From contig CAUJGJ010000313.1 of NCBI GenBank assembly GCA_963170055.1, positions 364,201 through 389,200 on the forward strand: a stretch of DNA of 25,000 nucleotides, read 5' to 3'. This document shows positions 13,101-18,545 of the stretch, piece after piece. Below the pieces are notes generated by a model. It was not told the DNA's origin. It worked only from the letters and a program-made list of their open reading frames with translations, and did no database searches. Position 1 is the first letter of the stretch. Each line of letters opens with the position of its first letter. Source of the stretch: Halisarca cf. caerulea (taxonomy: Eukaryota > Porifera > Demospongiae > Chondrillida > Halisarcidae). The position numbers were made by a program, and so were the translations under genes.

Positions 13101-16097
13101 TTGCCGATATTTCCCACAAATCCCTTTCAGCTTAGAGAAAAAAAGGCAAAAATTCAGTTGGTTTTTAGTCGATGGCCATTTTCACATATTCTCCATGGGT
13201 AGTTATAAATACCCTAATCTGCAGCAGTAGAAGGTAAAGTGTTCATGTAACGCACCTTTTTCAACTTCCGTGTCCTCTCATCATCTGATGTGGACAATGA
13301 TGGTGTTGGTTCAGCAGTTGTAGATGTCACTACAGTCCGGGATTGAGGGGGACAACCTGCAATAGGTACAAATGAGACAGACACCACTGGATCCATGTAC
13401 ACCACTGGACGCATGTACACCACTGGATGCATGTACACCACTGGATACATGTACACCACTGGATGCATGTACACCACTGGATGCATGTACGCCACTGAAT
13501 GCATGTACGCCACTGGATGCATGTACGCCACTGGATGCATGTACACCATTGGATGCATGTACACCACTGGACGCATGTACACCACTGGATGCATGTACAC
13601 CACTGGACGCATGTACACCACTGGACGCATGTACACCACTGGACGCATGTACGCCACAGGATGCATGTACAGTACTGGATGCATGTACACCACTGGATGC
13701 ATGTACGCCACTGGATGCATGTACGCCACTGGATGCATGTACACCACTGGATGCATGTACACCACTGGATGCATGTACACCACTGGACGCATGTACACCA
13801 CTGGACGCATGTACACCACAGGATGCATGTACACCACTGGATCCATGTACACCACTGGATGCATGTACGCCACTGGATGCATGTACGCCACTGGATGCAT
13901 GTACACCACTGGATGCATGTAGACCACTGGATGCATGTACACCACTGGACGCATGTACACCACTGGATGCATGTACACCACAGGATGCATGTACACCACT
14001 GGATGCATGTACGCTACTGGATGCATGTACACCACTGGACGCATGTACACCACTGGACGCATGTACACCACTGGATGCATGTACACCACTGGACGCATGT
14101 ACACCACTGGATGCATGTACACCACTGGACGCATGTACGCCACAGGATGCATGTACAGTACTGGATGCATGTACACCACTGGATGCATGTACGCCACTGG
14201 ATGCATGTACGCCACTGGATGCATGTACACCACTGGATGCATGTAGACCACTGGATGCATGTACACCACAGGATGCATGTACACCACTGGATCCATGTAC
14301 ACCACTGGATGCATGTACACCACTGGATACATGTGCACCTATTGTACGTACACTGACACTCGGCAGAAAATTGGTTAAATGGAGTCATGGTTCTTGGTTA
14401 AAATTTCCTAATTTTGTAATATCGAACAAAATTGGCAAAGTGACAGTAAATTGATGGTACTGTTAAAATACGTATGTACCTTGCAGGGAAGTGCAAAAAG
14501 TTAGAAGTAGCCGCCATTTTCAGCTTTTAACACTGTCTCCATCTAGTAGTGAATGGCAGTTGTATGAGGCTATCATGTAGTTAAACACCGCACGATTCCT
14601 GTTATATACCGTATAGCGGGAAATTTTCGCGAAGTAATATTTTCGCAGATTTCACGGTTATTCCAACATTCGCAAAACTTTTAATCCGCGAAATCTGGTA
14701 CTCTGAGGTACTTTCTATTTTGCGGACCGTCCGCGTGGACGCGGACCGAGTGTGCGGACCGTGTGAACAGATATTAGCATAGACCATACCCTCTATGCAT
14801 AGACCATAGGCGTATATAGGGTTGTGTATCTATTCATAGACCTTATGTAACTAGACTAGTTGGGCAGACAAATTCTCATTCGGAGCGGAGCAAGATTAAT
14901 CTGGCAGTTACGCCAGACCTATTGCCAGTTTGCAATAATTATTGTATAAGGGCAGCAATTCGTTCAGAGATAGAGTTCGCACAGCTAGCTCTGTTGTTGA
15001 ATTGAATTGTGAGTGAAACGTGTAGATTCTGAAATTGATTTTTAACTTGGTTCCTTGTCAATAAGAACTTTTAGAGTTGATTTAAGGTGAATGGTGGCTT
15101 TTACAAAAGCTGTTTATGGTTCAAGGCATCATAACGGCTCATGAACTATTGAGCTGTTATGTTTTAGGCTTGTTGGGTATCCAAAAGTCCGCATTTTAGA
15201 GTGCTAATCATTGTTCCTATCTTTTGTATGGGTCCGCGTCCACGCGGACGGTCCGCAAAATAGAAAGTACCGCGAAATCTTAGTACTAGACATGTACATC
15301 CACAGCTACGTTGGGCTCAGGTAGTACATACACGCTAGGCCCCTGCACCATTATTCTTTTGTGTGAGCAGCAGTTTCTGGAAAAGCTGGTCGTGCTATAT
15401 ATACGTCGCTTTTTCCCTATTTCAAACGAAACGATTAGGCAGAGCGTGCACACCTGAAAGTTTCAAGGCCCATTAGAAAGCAAAAGTAACTTCAAATCTT
15501 CCACTGAAGTGTAAATGGTGTAAAAGGCTTCAACTTGTGCCATTTCGTTCACATGATACACTCAAAAGCTACTTTTCTACCATCGCCTAAGAAATAAAGT
15601 GGCATCCTGAATTTTAGGGATTCGCGAAAATATTATCCGCGAATTTCAGGAAATAAGCCATTCGCATTCGCGAAAATTTTATCCCGTGAAAATTTCCCGC
15701 TATACGGTAGAGAAGAAACTTCAGAGAGGGAAATAGGGAGTCCTAACAGTCCTGAAGACCAGTCATACATAACTTTGTATAGTATTATTGTTTCACTTGG
15801 TCACGTACCAAGGGAGATATCGTCCCTCTGTTAAGCTAAGCTACACTCCTTGTAGTCCAGCCAGCTGTGACCCACATTTATACGTAAGTACATGTGTATG
15901 AACGTGGGTCACAGCTGGCTGGACTCATGGAGGTCTGGGAGAATGTTGTGTCAAAATGTGGATATTGATATTGTAATACAAGAATAATATTCAGTCCTCC
16001 TAACAGTACTTGAAATGTTGATATTGCATTTTTAGGGGCTGCCTGTGGCAGCCCCTATATTGTTTTCATTTGGACTTCCGGTGTGTAACGCTCTCCG

Positions 16098-16128
<31 letters not shown>

Positions 16129-18211
16129 GGATTTGAAGAAAAGTCTTATAATAGAGAATTTATATAATAGTAATAGAGAAGTATGAATTTATACAGGAAT
16201 GAGTTATAGGAATTGTTTTGAAAACAATTGCCAAATATGGCAATTGTTTTCAAAACAATCGTCCAGTTACAATAAACAGTATGTTCAATGAATGTTCAGC
16301 TGTGCACTTACACTCCAATGCTTTGCAAGTGATTCGAGTGCGTGGGGCGGCAGCCCCCACGAGTTTTTAACTCGAATTACTTGTTTCACAGAATACAAAT
16401 TTTGCAATTCATGGCTCATCCACAAAATCCATGAAAATTATGTGCCTCAAAAATTTGCATTATATACGTGTGGTAATTACAACAGAATGGTGGATTTCAG
16501 CCTCTAAACCAGCTTGTAGATGTCCTGTCTACTTCAAATTGTCCTCGATTTCTGTATGCTGTATCACACTAGGTGAATTCCATAGCAGAAGTTCATTTGC
16601 ACTGTAAATCATCCAAATACTTCAGAGTACTAGGAGGATTCAAATGCATCTAAATTCACATTGTCCACACCAACTTACAAAGACACTTGTCATTACTACT
16701 AAGTCTACAGAGAATGGATTGACAATATTTTTTTCCTAATCAATCCCCAAATGATCTCAATGCCTCTATCTCCCATCCAAAACTAGCCTGCAGAGATACC
16801 GGTGTCCTCTGTGGAGGGACATTCCCCCAGAAGCCTTATATGTAGGTCTAGTATGCACCAGTGTGCTGGCTCGCTGCTGAAACACATACCTTAAGGCTAC
16901 AAATGTTAGTGGGTACAGTACTAACTTTAGTGAAATTGGCAAGGAGCCTCAAATGTCCCAGCTATAACTTATATCCACCAATACAGAATTGACAGATGAG
17001 ACCAATTGACAGATCTATAGGGGAAACTCACTGGATGGAGGGAGGTCACTGGATGGAGGTAGGTCACAGGATGGAGGGAGGTCACTGGATGGAGGGGGGT
17101 CACTGGATGAAGGTAGGTCACAGGATGGAGGGAGGTCACTGGATGAAGGTAGGTCTTTCTTCATAGCCTCTCCGAGCTTCTTCATTGGAGGATATGTTGC
17201 CTGGTCAGTCAGGATGTCACAGAGGTTGTGGATCATCTCTGGGTCGGCATGGGAAAGCAGATGGACATACAACTTGGCACAGGCAGCTTTTCGGCTAATG
17301 TTCTTTATCTCTAAGAAGAGGTCTTCTTGTATGACGTCATATGCCAACAGCGAATCGGCAATAAACAACGGCTTTAGACACTCTAGAAATGTCTTTTTGT
17401 ATTTCATCATGAACAGTTTGGCTTGGAAGGCCTGGGTCAACCCTAAAAAGAGACACACAACCTAGACATCATTGTATGGCATACTATTTGTTGCAAAAAT
17501 ATTCCACATCATCAACAACAAAATACGCAAAGCCAAAACGATATTACGATTTTGTTAATAATAAACAACAAAATACTATATGAAGAGCAAAAAGAACGTA
17601 AGATTAATACAATACAACCACATGTACAGAGTTCAGTTAGTGAATAATTTTGGCCTCTGATGTGATAAGAGGCACATCTTGTGTCAAGCATCTGGTGGTC
17701 TCTCCTCGAGATCCTTGGAGACACATGATCGGTGAATGCAGGAGGCTAAAAGATAACATGCATCTGATCCAGTCCATGCATTGACTATATGTGGTGCCCC
17801 GAATGAGTCTAGCCAGCCTGGAGTAAGTGGTAGACTAAGAGGCAAGTCTACCCATGCCACCCGAGGCAGAAAGAGCAATAGGTGTCCTAGGTCTGTGTGG
17901 TCTCTATCATTATGGTATCACTTCGAAAAAAAACACGATATTACGTGTTACCAAAACCAAAATAAGTGAGATCTGTAGGACTGTTACGCCACGCGTTGTC
18001 AAAAGCCGGATAAACTGGGCTTCCTAACGTGAAACCAGGCATTTTGTCCACCTCCTGCAAAGCTAAGGCATATTATGCATATTAATAATCTGAAAGTGTA
18101 AGTCACCTCAGCATAGAGGTAGGTAGCTACTTCGATATAATAGCGGTTGTTGATGTCCTCGAATATGTTGCAACAAATGGCATGCCATAGTTCCGTACAT
18201 GCAGCATGCAT
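526..18211 (-). CDS. NLR-type receptor gene (CARD-linker-NACHT-LRR), multi-exon, gene-level span
   Basis: Spliced gene model. Exons in transcription order: 18107-18211, 17952-18054, 17032-17442, 13256-13356, 8851-10546, 8179-8306, about 7429-7602, 3872-4026, 3679-3807, 3519-3611, 2680-2809, 2449-2591, 2077-2178, 1489-1762, 646-819, 526-578. All junctions use GT-AG and all intron phases agree except 8179 to 7602. The predicted protein is about 1,320 aa. NLR proteins are cytosolic sensors in which a NACHT NTPase oligomerises after LRR-mediated sensing, and the CARD recruits caspases or adaptors. That function is family knowledge, not shown here. The CARD, linker and NACHT exons join in frame with phases 1 and 0, which is good evidence that they form one gene. 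The first two exons and the last exon are the least certain. The introns are packed with minisatellites and transposon remains. Confidence 0.75.
646..819 (-). CDS. NLR C-terminal tail exon 10 (Ser/Pro-rich)
   Basis: 174 nt, acceptor CACCTCAG, donor GTGAGG. Encodes ASKTMSPLLSPSREDQPHPI, a middle part with QPFSPVLTSALKSPEHTEF, and STGRDPTCHPPQ. Rich in Ser-Pro pairs and probably disordered. The donor and the bases after it (GTGAGGTTGTGTGTAC) closely resemble those of the preceding exon. Confidence 0.6.
1045..1116. repeat. (TG)n microsatellite
   Basis: About 70 bp of TG dinucleotides with one interruption, in the NLR intron between the exons at 1489 and 819. The plus strand reads TG, so the NLR transcript reads CA here, unlike the TG-sense tracts in the other two genes. 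Confidence 0.95.
1248..1417. mobile_element. Probable pogo-like MITE remnant
   Basis: The right end, read inward on the minus strand, starts CAGTAACCCCTCACTATTAA and leads into AAGACCACCT. The left end (AGTGGACCTTCACTCCAAG, then ACCACCT) matches it imperfectly in inverted orientation. Length is about 170 bp with no ORF. TIRs of the type CAGT-(R)-ACCTC suit pogo/Tc1-like elements; the assignment is by resemblance only. Confidence 0.45.
1489..1762 (-). CDS. NLR C-terminal exon 9
   Basis: 274 nt after a strong acceptor (ATTTTTAG), donor GTGAGG. Encodes 91 residues beginning SVSYMIRANAFFTKPAPG and ending YIKLKPQISTG, with CWERFEAVERIEWAYILQRM in the middle. It is well folded in appearance, helical with aromatics, but not an obvious LRR. 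It may cap the repeat region. Confidence 0.7.
2077..2178 (-). CDS. NLR LRR-like exon 8
   Basis: 102 nt, phase 0 on both sides, acceptor AATATTAG, donor GTAAGT. Encodes VRKLYCGSSWDEQSVDVQVV and ends LSKCRLRKLRI, continuing the LRR strand pattern of the preceding exon. Confidence 0.7.
2449..2591 (-). CDS. NLR LRR-like exon 7
   Basis: Acceptor CATGACAG, donor GTGAGT, 143 nt. Encodes GDEWCDLLVTGPMSRPVCHL, then TLELTPAECRLLLSRV and AEQLEELSLV. This is the clearest LRR in the gene (HLTLELT, helix, LEELSL). Confidence 0.78.
2680..2809 (-). CDS. NLR LRR-like exon 6
   Basis: Acceptor CTACCATAG, donor GTGAGT, 130 nt, phase 0 in and phase 1 out. Encodes YWSEEYLPSTRSVLVPFVEA and ends with ITCVRFEYALLPISTVLG, a hydrophobic LRR-type stretch. 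Confidence 0.7.
2928..3373. repeat. 22-bp minisatellite (about 20 units)
   Basis: Unit CAGCCTGGGCTAGTGYACAGGA, about 20 copies, in the NLR intron between the exons at 3519 and 2809. Variation is mainly GTGCAC versus GTGTACA or GCATACA. One unit near 3107 has the core inverted (CCCAGG for CCTGGG), and one near 3027 carries a short insertion. Confidence 0.95.
3519..3611 (-). CDS. NLR LRR-like exon 5
   Basis: Acceptor TTGTAG. Encodes RLEELGDLVLAMVKGG and then NVSEFRIALWG. Two donors overlap: GTGTAT at 3520 and GTATGT at 3518. The second keeps the frame with the next exon, so I chose it. Confidence 0.65.
3679..3807 (-). CDS. NLR ectodomain exon 4 (acidic, Ser-rich)
   Basis: 129 nt, phase 0 on both sides, acceptor ATATTAG, donor GTGAGA. 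Encodes GNRISGTSDSDQSDECLISS, then an EVEELLATNEQLVKVDVSCV segment and VE. The second half has an LRR-like Leu/Val pattern and joins the next exon (RLEELGDLVL) to complete it. Confidence 0.7.
3872..4026 (-). CDS. NLR LRR-like exon 3
   Basis: Acceptor CTTGTAG, donor GTGAGA, 155 nt, entering with a one-base carry and leaving in phase 0. Reads GIDVNSLQSLLVPREKCTVG, then LALTRQEWRAVLSGL and KKLKELCVYM. This is the strand-helix-strand spacing of NLR-type LRRs (LxL, about 20 residues, then LxxL). Confidence 0.75.
4220..4378 (+). pseudogene. Relic of a reverse-transcriptase-type retroelement C-terminus
   Basis: A 52-codon open stretch ending in TAA. It reads CSLRQSSSIENEVHFLVDC and then NYYHDLRSSLAHL. 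The C-x-x-x-...-IE-x-E-x-HFL-x-x-C-x-x-Y-x-x-LR pattern is that of the cysteine/histidine segment at the end of non-LTR retroelement polyproteins. The usual second Cys of the first pair appears as Arg. No upstream RT domain is visible, so this is a fragment, lying in an NLR intron on the opposite strand. Confidence 0.5.
4379..5110. other. AT-rich intronic sequence, nothing coding seen
   Basis: Part of the long NLR intron between 7429 and 4026. It contains a short palindromic stretch around 4889-4923 (AATTCAATTATGAATT inside GTGTG/CACAC ends) but no exon with splice signals on either strand. Confidence 0.5.
5111..5271. mobile_element. Pogo/Tc1-like MITE
   Basis: Inverted ends CAGTGAAACCTCT (5111) and AGAGGTTTCACTG (ending 5271) enclose 161 bp without an ORF. 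The left end is preceded by TA. The right flank reads TCTA, so the TA duplication is not perfect. Internal repeats of TAATCYGAC resemble the TIR and suggest an imperfect long terminal inverted repeat. Confidence 0.65.
5354..5600. repeat. 20-bp minisatellite (about 12 units)
   Basis: Unit CATGGAGCAGCTACACATGG in about twelve tandem copies with GGAGC/GGTGC variation. All three plus frames are open because the unit contains no stop, so the 60-110 aa ORFs here are artefacts. Confidence 0.95.
5974..6466. mobile_element. hAT-like MITE with 8-bp target-site duplication
   Basis: A 493-bp element with inverted ends CAGTGTTGCC and GGTAACACTA (8 of 10 match), flanked on both sides by the identical octamer CTGAGTAC (5966-5973 and 6467-6474). 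An 8-bp duplication and a CAGTG-type end are typical of hAT elements. There is no transposase ORF. Inside are ATCGCGATAT-like palindromes and an AATTAATT palindrome near 6166-6196. Confidence 0.8.
6591..7426. repeat. 22-bp minisatellite (about 38 units) abutting an NLR splice donor
   Basis: Unit ACACAACCATCAGGGACTCTGT, about 38 tandem copies. Unit variants (CAGT, CTCT, AACTATC) recur in blocks, indicating higher-order duplication. The right edge merges with the splice donor of the exon ending at 7429: read on the minus strand, the donor GTATGTACAGAGTCCCTG is nearly a repeat unit. Confidence 0.95.
7429..7602 (-). CDS. NLR LRR-like exon 2 (start uncertain)
   Basis: Reads CLRLLHIHCPESLPLYQW and then RLTELSFDAGYYNGRG, two Leu-patterned stretches of LRR type. 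The donor GTATGT at 7423-7428 is good and directly touches the 22-bp minisatellite. The best acceptor (TTTTGTAG, exon start 7602) gives a phase-1 entry that does not match the phase-0 end of the previous exon. Weaker acceptors giving starts at 7591 or 7588 would match. An additional unseen exon in between is the alternative. Confidence 0.7.
7603..8178. repeat. NLR intron with degenerate ACATGTACCTGATGTGTG repeats
   Basis: Between two LRR-like exons. Positions about 8008-8150 hold five or six imperfect copies of a 20-30 bp unit around CACATGTACCTGATGTGTGTAG. The rest (7603-8000) has no convincing exon, although one may be missing here because the flanking intron phases disagree. Confidence 0.5.
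8179..8306 (-). CDS. NLR LRR-like exon 1
   Basis: Acceptor TTTACAG, donor GTATGC, 128 nt. With the one-base carry from the NACHT exon it reads DLKALNESIRNVKAVELKD and ends GQVEELRLTVLKE. The VEELRLTVL segment has the LxxLxL pattern of a degenerate leucine-rich repeat. It ends in phase 0. Confidence 0.75.
8473..8571. ncRNA. Long perfect hairpin (44-bp stem, 11-nt loop)
   Basis: Arms 8473-8516 and 8528-8571 are inverted copies with one mismatch, separated by 11 nt. The hairpin lies in the NLR intron directly after the NACHT exon. It could be a foldback MITE or a small-RNA precursor; nothing in the sequence decides between them. No ORF is present. Confidence 0.6.
8851..10546 (-). CDS. NLR NACHT-domain exon
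   Basis: A single 1,696-nt exon encoding 565 residues, starting AYEELKLFYTRED after acceptor CATGCAG and ending at donor GTGAGT. Visible NACHT hallmarks are a Walker A GAPGCGKTT at 10253-10279, a Walker B LILDGFDEV with its acidic pair near 10025-10055, a sensor-like FITTRPSRY near 9930, and LPLVQGMCRFPRILEIVC in the winged-helix region. Further on is FPHKTVQEALGA, the F-x-H-x-T-x-QE motif found after NACHT in NLRs. The C-terminal third is helical and leads into LRR-like exons. NACHT domains bind and hydrolyse ATP and drive oligomerisation (family knowledge). No catalytic motif is missing, so the domain looks functional. Plus-strand ORFs over this stretch are antisense shadows. Confidence 0.93.
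10547..11340. other. NLR intron, no gene seen
   Basis: AT-rich. A short inverted repeat CCAGACCCT/AGGGTCTGG occurs at about 11195-11233 (stem 9-10 bp). A heptamer array GGTATCA follows at 11445-11478. No coding segment with splice signals was found. Confidence 0.45.
11802..12292 (+). pseudogene. PIF/Harbinger transposase pseudogene
   Basis: Fragments of one protein in changing frames. First GRWDSFVEDIEWTEEWKENF then GCRSTTFQTLYR (frame of 11802). Then, after a frameshift near 11950, LEPLIKREQPNMHKPISVE. Then RRVCKAIAIHLGPRYV (about 12122-12170). Finally VPQCLGAINCTRIEI (about 12231-12275). This order corresponds to the helix-turn-helix-like N-terminal part and the first catalytic-Asp region (normally GAIDGTH) of PIF/Harbinger DDE transposases. 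Here the Asp codon is replaced by Asn (GAINCT). Several stops and frameshifts make it dead. It lies in an NLR intron on the opposite strand. Confidence 0.65.
12019..12467 (+). repeat. Direct repeat of about 32 bp within the Harbinger relic
   Basis: The sequence GCCAGGTCRAAGTGAAGTTA followed by TAMTATCTTTC occurs at about 12019-12046 and again at about 12436-12464. The spacing is about 417 bp, which suggests a local duplication inside the pseudogene. Confidence 0.6.
12490..12952. mobile_element. Possible hAT-like non-autonomous element
   Basis: The left end CAGGGGCGGATCCAGG and the right end (minus strand) CAGTGGCGGATTCAGGGG are similar inverted termini. They enclose about 460 bp with no ORF. 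I could not find a matching 8-bp duplication, so the boundaries may be off or the two ends may belong to different copies. A degenerate related end (GGGCAGATCCAGAGATTT) occurs near 5739. Confidence 0.45.
13256..13356 (-). CDS. NLR linker exon (Ser/Thr-rich) between CARD and NACHT
   Basis: A 101-nt exon between acceptor CTATTGCAG and donor GTGCGT. With the phase-1 carry from the CARD exon it reads SCPPQSRTVVTSTTAEPTPS and continues to an acidic-basic end (SDDERTRKLKK). It leaves phase 0, matching the NACHT exon. There is no fold; it looks like a flexible, possibly phosphorylated spacer. The 18-bp minisatellite begins about 20 bp upstream of its acceptor and is open in the same frame. Confidence 0.65.
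13376..14336. repeat. 18-bp minisatellite (about 53 units) with higher-order structure
   Basis: Unit CACCACTGGATGCATGTA, about 53 copies with point variants (ACGCC, GACGC, CACAGG, AGTACTGG, ATCCATG, GTAGACC). The variants recur at fixed distances: the ACGCCACAGG/AGTACTGG pair at 13651 and 14137, exactly 27 units apart, and CACCACAGG/ATCCATG at about 13814 and 14264, 25 units apart. So blocks of units were duplicated. Both strands are open because 18 bp is six codons. The array ends about 20 bp before the acceptor of the NLR linker exon. Confidence 0.95.
14609..15707. mobile_element. TA-flanked inverted-repeat DNA element (1.1 kb)
   Basis: Ends CCGTATAGCGGGAAATTTTC and its inverse (GAAAATTTCCCGCTATACGG), each followed outward by TA. 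Subterminal sequence is rich in TTCGCGAA and ATTTTCGCG. There is no transposase. It is interrupted by a second inverted-repeat element at 14708-15270. The TA duplication suggests a Tc1/mariner-type or similar mechanism; the family is not assigned. Confidence 0.7.
14708..15270. mobile_element. Nested element with perfect 40-bp terminal inverted repeats
   Basis: Arms 14708-14747 and 15231-15270 are exact inverse complements. They start GTACTTTCTATTTTGCGG and include a GC-rich palindromic core (CCGTCCGCGTGGACGCGG). The interior has no ORF. GTAC is palindromic, so it may be either the target duplication or part of the arm. The sequence CGCGAAATCT followed by GTACT occurs on both sides (14686 and 15271), consistent with insertion into the outer element or a longer duplication. 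Confidence 0.75.
15854..15925. ncRNA. Hairpin with perfect 22-bp stem
   Basis: Arms 15854-15875 and 15904-15925 are exact inverse complements (AGTCCAGCCAGCTGTGACCC plus AC) around a 28-nt loop. A further four pairs (CTCC/GGAG) lie outside a small internal loop. Either a foldback repeat or a small-RNA precursor; not decided. Confidence 0.5.
16034..16383. repeat. Cluster of nested palindromes, likely a foldback MITE
   Basis: Contains AGGGGCTGCC/GGCAGCCCCT at 16034-16056 and an (AT)n tract at 16099-16125. A 22-bp stem with a 4-nt loop lies at 16212-16259, each arm itself palindromic (ATTGTTTTGAAAACAAT). A 14-bp stem CAAGTGATTCGAGT/ACTCGAATTACTTG at 16326-16383 encloses another hairpin (CGTGGGG/CCCCACG). 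GGGGCTGCC near the left edge and GGCAGCCCC near the right edge could be terminal inverted repeats. Confidence 0.55.
16384..17025. other. NLR intron, nothing coding seen
   Basis: Lies directly after the CARD exon in the gene's direction. No exon with splice signals, strong repeat or RNA structure was found. The 71-codon plus-strand ORF ending near 16507 starts inside the foldback cluster and is not convincing. Confidence 0.45.
17032..17442 (-). CDS. NLR CARD exon with C-terminal Ser/Pro hexapeptide repeats
   Basis: Encodes about 137 residues. The first 90 or so have the spacing of a CARD-type death fold: KKTFLECLKPLF, then LLAYDVIQEDLFLEI, then a helix ending YVHLLSHADPEM, then IHNLCDILTD and YPPMKKLGEAM. 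The pattern of DPE followed by a short hydrophobic helix and a Leu-rich last helix is typical of metazoan CARDs, which bind other CARDs in caspases and adaptors. The last 42 residues are seven copies of a hexapeptide (DLPPSS or DLPPSC variants), an 18-bp coding tandem repeat. The acceptor is TTTTTAG at 17443-17447. The donor GTGAGT at 17026-17031 lies inside the final repeat copy. There is no ATG before the CARD, so an upstream exon is required. Confidence 0.75.
17036..17158 (-). repeat. Coding 18-bp tandem repeat in the CARD-NACHT linker
   Basis: About seven 18-bp units, each encoding six residues of the type D-L-P-P-S-S/C, read in frame at the end of the CARD exon. The units differ by a few substitutions (ACTGG versus ACAGG, GAGGG versus GAAGG). 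The last copy ends in the splice donor. The low-complexity linker probably acts as a flexible spacer (inference). Confidence 0.85.
17637..17878 (-). pseudogene. Retroelement-like C-terminal relic
   Basis: Minus strand reads SGGMGRLAS, stop, STTYSRLARLIRGTTYSQ, CMDWIRCMLSFSLLHSPIMC and LQGSRGETTR, ending in TAA. The W-x-R-C-x-x-SF-x-LL-x-x-x-I-x-C-x-GSR pattern resembles a conserved tail seen in many invertebrate retroelement-associated ORFs; this is from memory of the pattern and not from a search. One internal stop makes it a fragment. It lies in the intron between the second NLR exon and the CARD exon. Confidence 0.4.
17952..18054 (-). CDS. Possible second coding exon of the NLR gene
   Basis: Lies behind a good acceptor (pyrimidine-rich, ends TTTGCAG) and before a GTAACA donor. 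It is 103 nt long, open in phase 0, and leaves one base, exactly what the CARD exon needs. It encodes 34 residues beginning EVDKMPGF and ending TYFGF, with no recognisable motif. It is supported only by splice signals, openness and phase. Confidence 0.35.
18107..18211 (-). CDS. Possible first coding exon of the NLR gene
   Basis: Opens with ATG at 18211 and encodes 35 residues without a stop (MHAACTELWHAICC at the start, YIEVATYLYAE at the end). It ends at a GTGACT donor in phase 0. I recognise no domain; it is a helical-looking, Trp/Tyr-rich segment. The assignment rests on phase agreement with the next exon, which in turn fits the CARD exon. It could be an unrelated short gene or a chance ORF. 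The ATG lies 6 bp from a 134-bp tandem repeat array, so the upstream region is repetitive. Confidence 0.4.
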
Positions 18212-18216
18212 GGTGT

Positions 18217-18545
18217 GTTAACGTTACAGAATTTAAAATTATCTTAAGAATAAAATTGCCAAAGTTGCTAATAACTTAAAAATTTAACTGAGAAACATTT
18301 ATTTTCAGCAAATTACACAAATTCCAACTATTGCAAAGTCATTTTAAAATGTTAACGTTACAGAATTTAAAATTATCTTAAGAATAAAATTGCCAAAGTT
18401 GCTAATATCTCAAAAACTAAACTTGGAAACATTTATTTTCTGCAAATTACAAAAATTCCAACTATTGCAAAGTCATTTTAAAATGTTAACGTTACAGAAT
18501 TTAAAATTATCTTAATTAAACTGCCAAAGTTGCCGATATCTTATT
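18217..18545. repeat. 134-bp tandem repeat (2.5 copies)
   Basis: GTTAACGTTACAGAATTTAA begins at 18217, 18351 and 18485, exactly 134 bp apart. The first two copies are nearly identical with a few substitutions, and the third is truncated at about 60 bp. AT-rich, with no ORF. It ends 6 bp before the putative ATG of the NLR gene, so it would lie in the promoter or 5' UTR if that start is right. Confidence 0.9.

Noticed and set aside
13372..14454. ORFs of 360 and 374 codons on both strands (TPLDAC and MHPVVY repeats)
   Set aside because: They are translations of an 18-bp minisatellite without stop codons. Simultaneous openness of many frames is expected from the period, and there is no independent coding signal.
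16292..16507. 71-codon ORF in the foldback region
   Set aside because: It starts inside a palindromic repeat, has no recognisable motif and no splice or promoter context.
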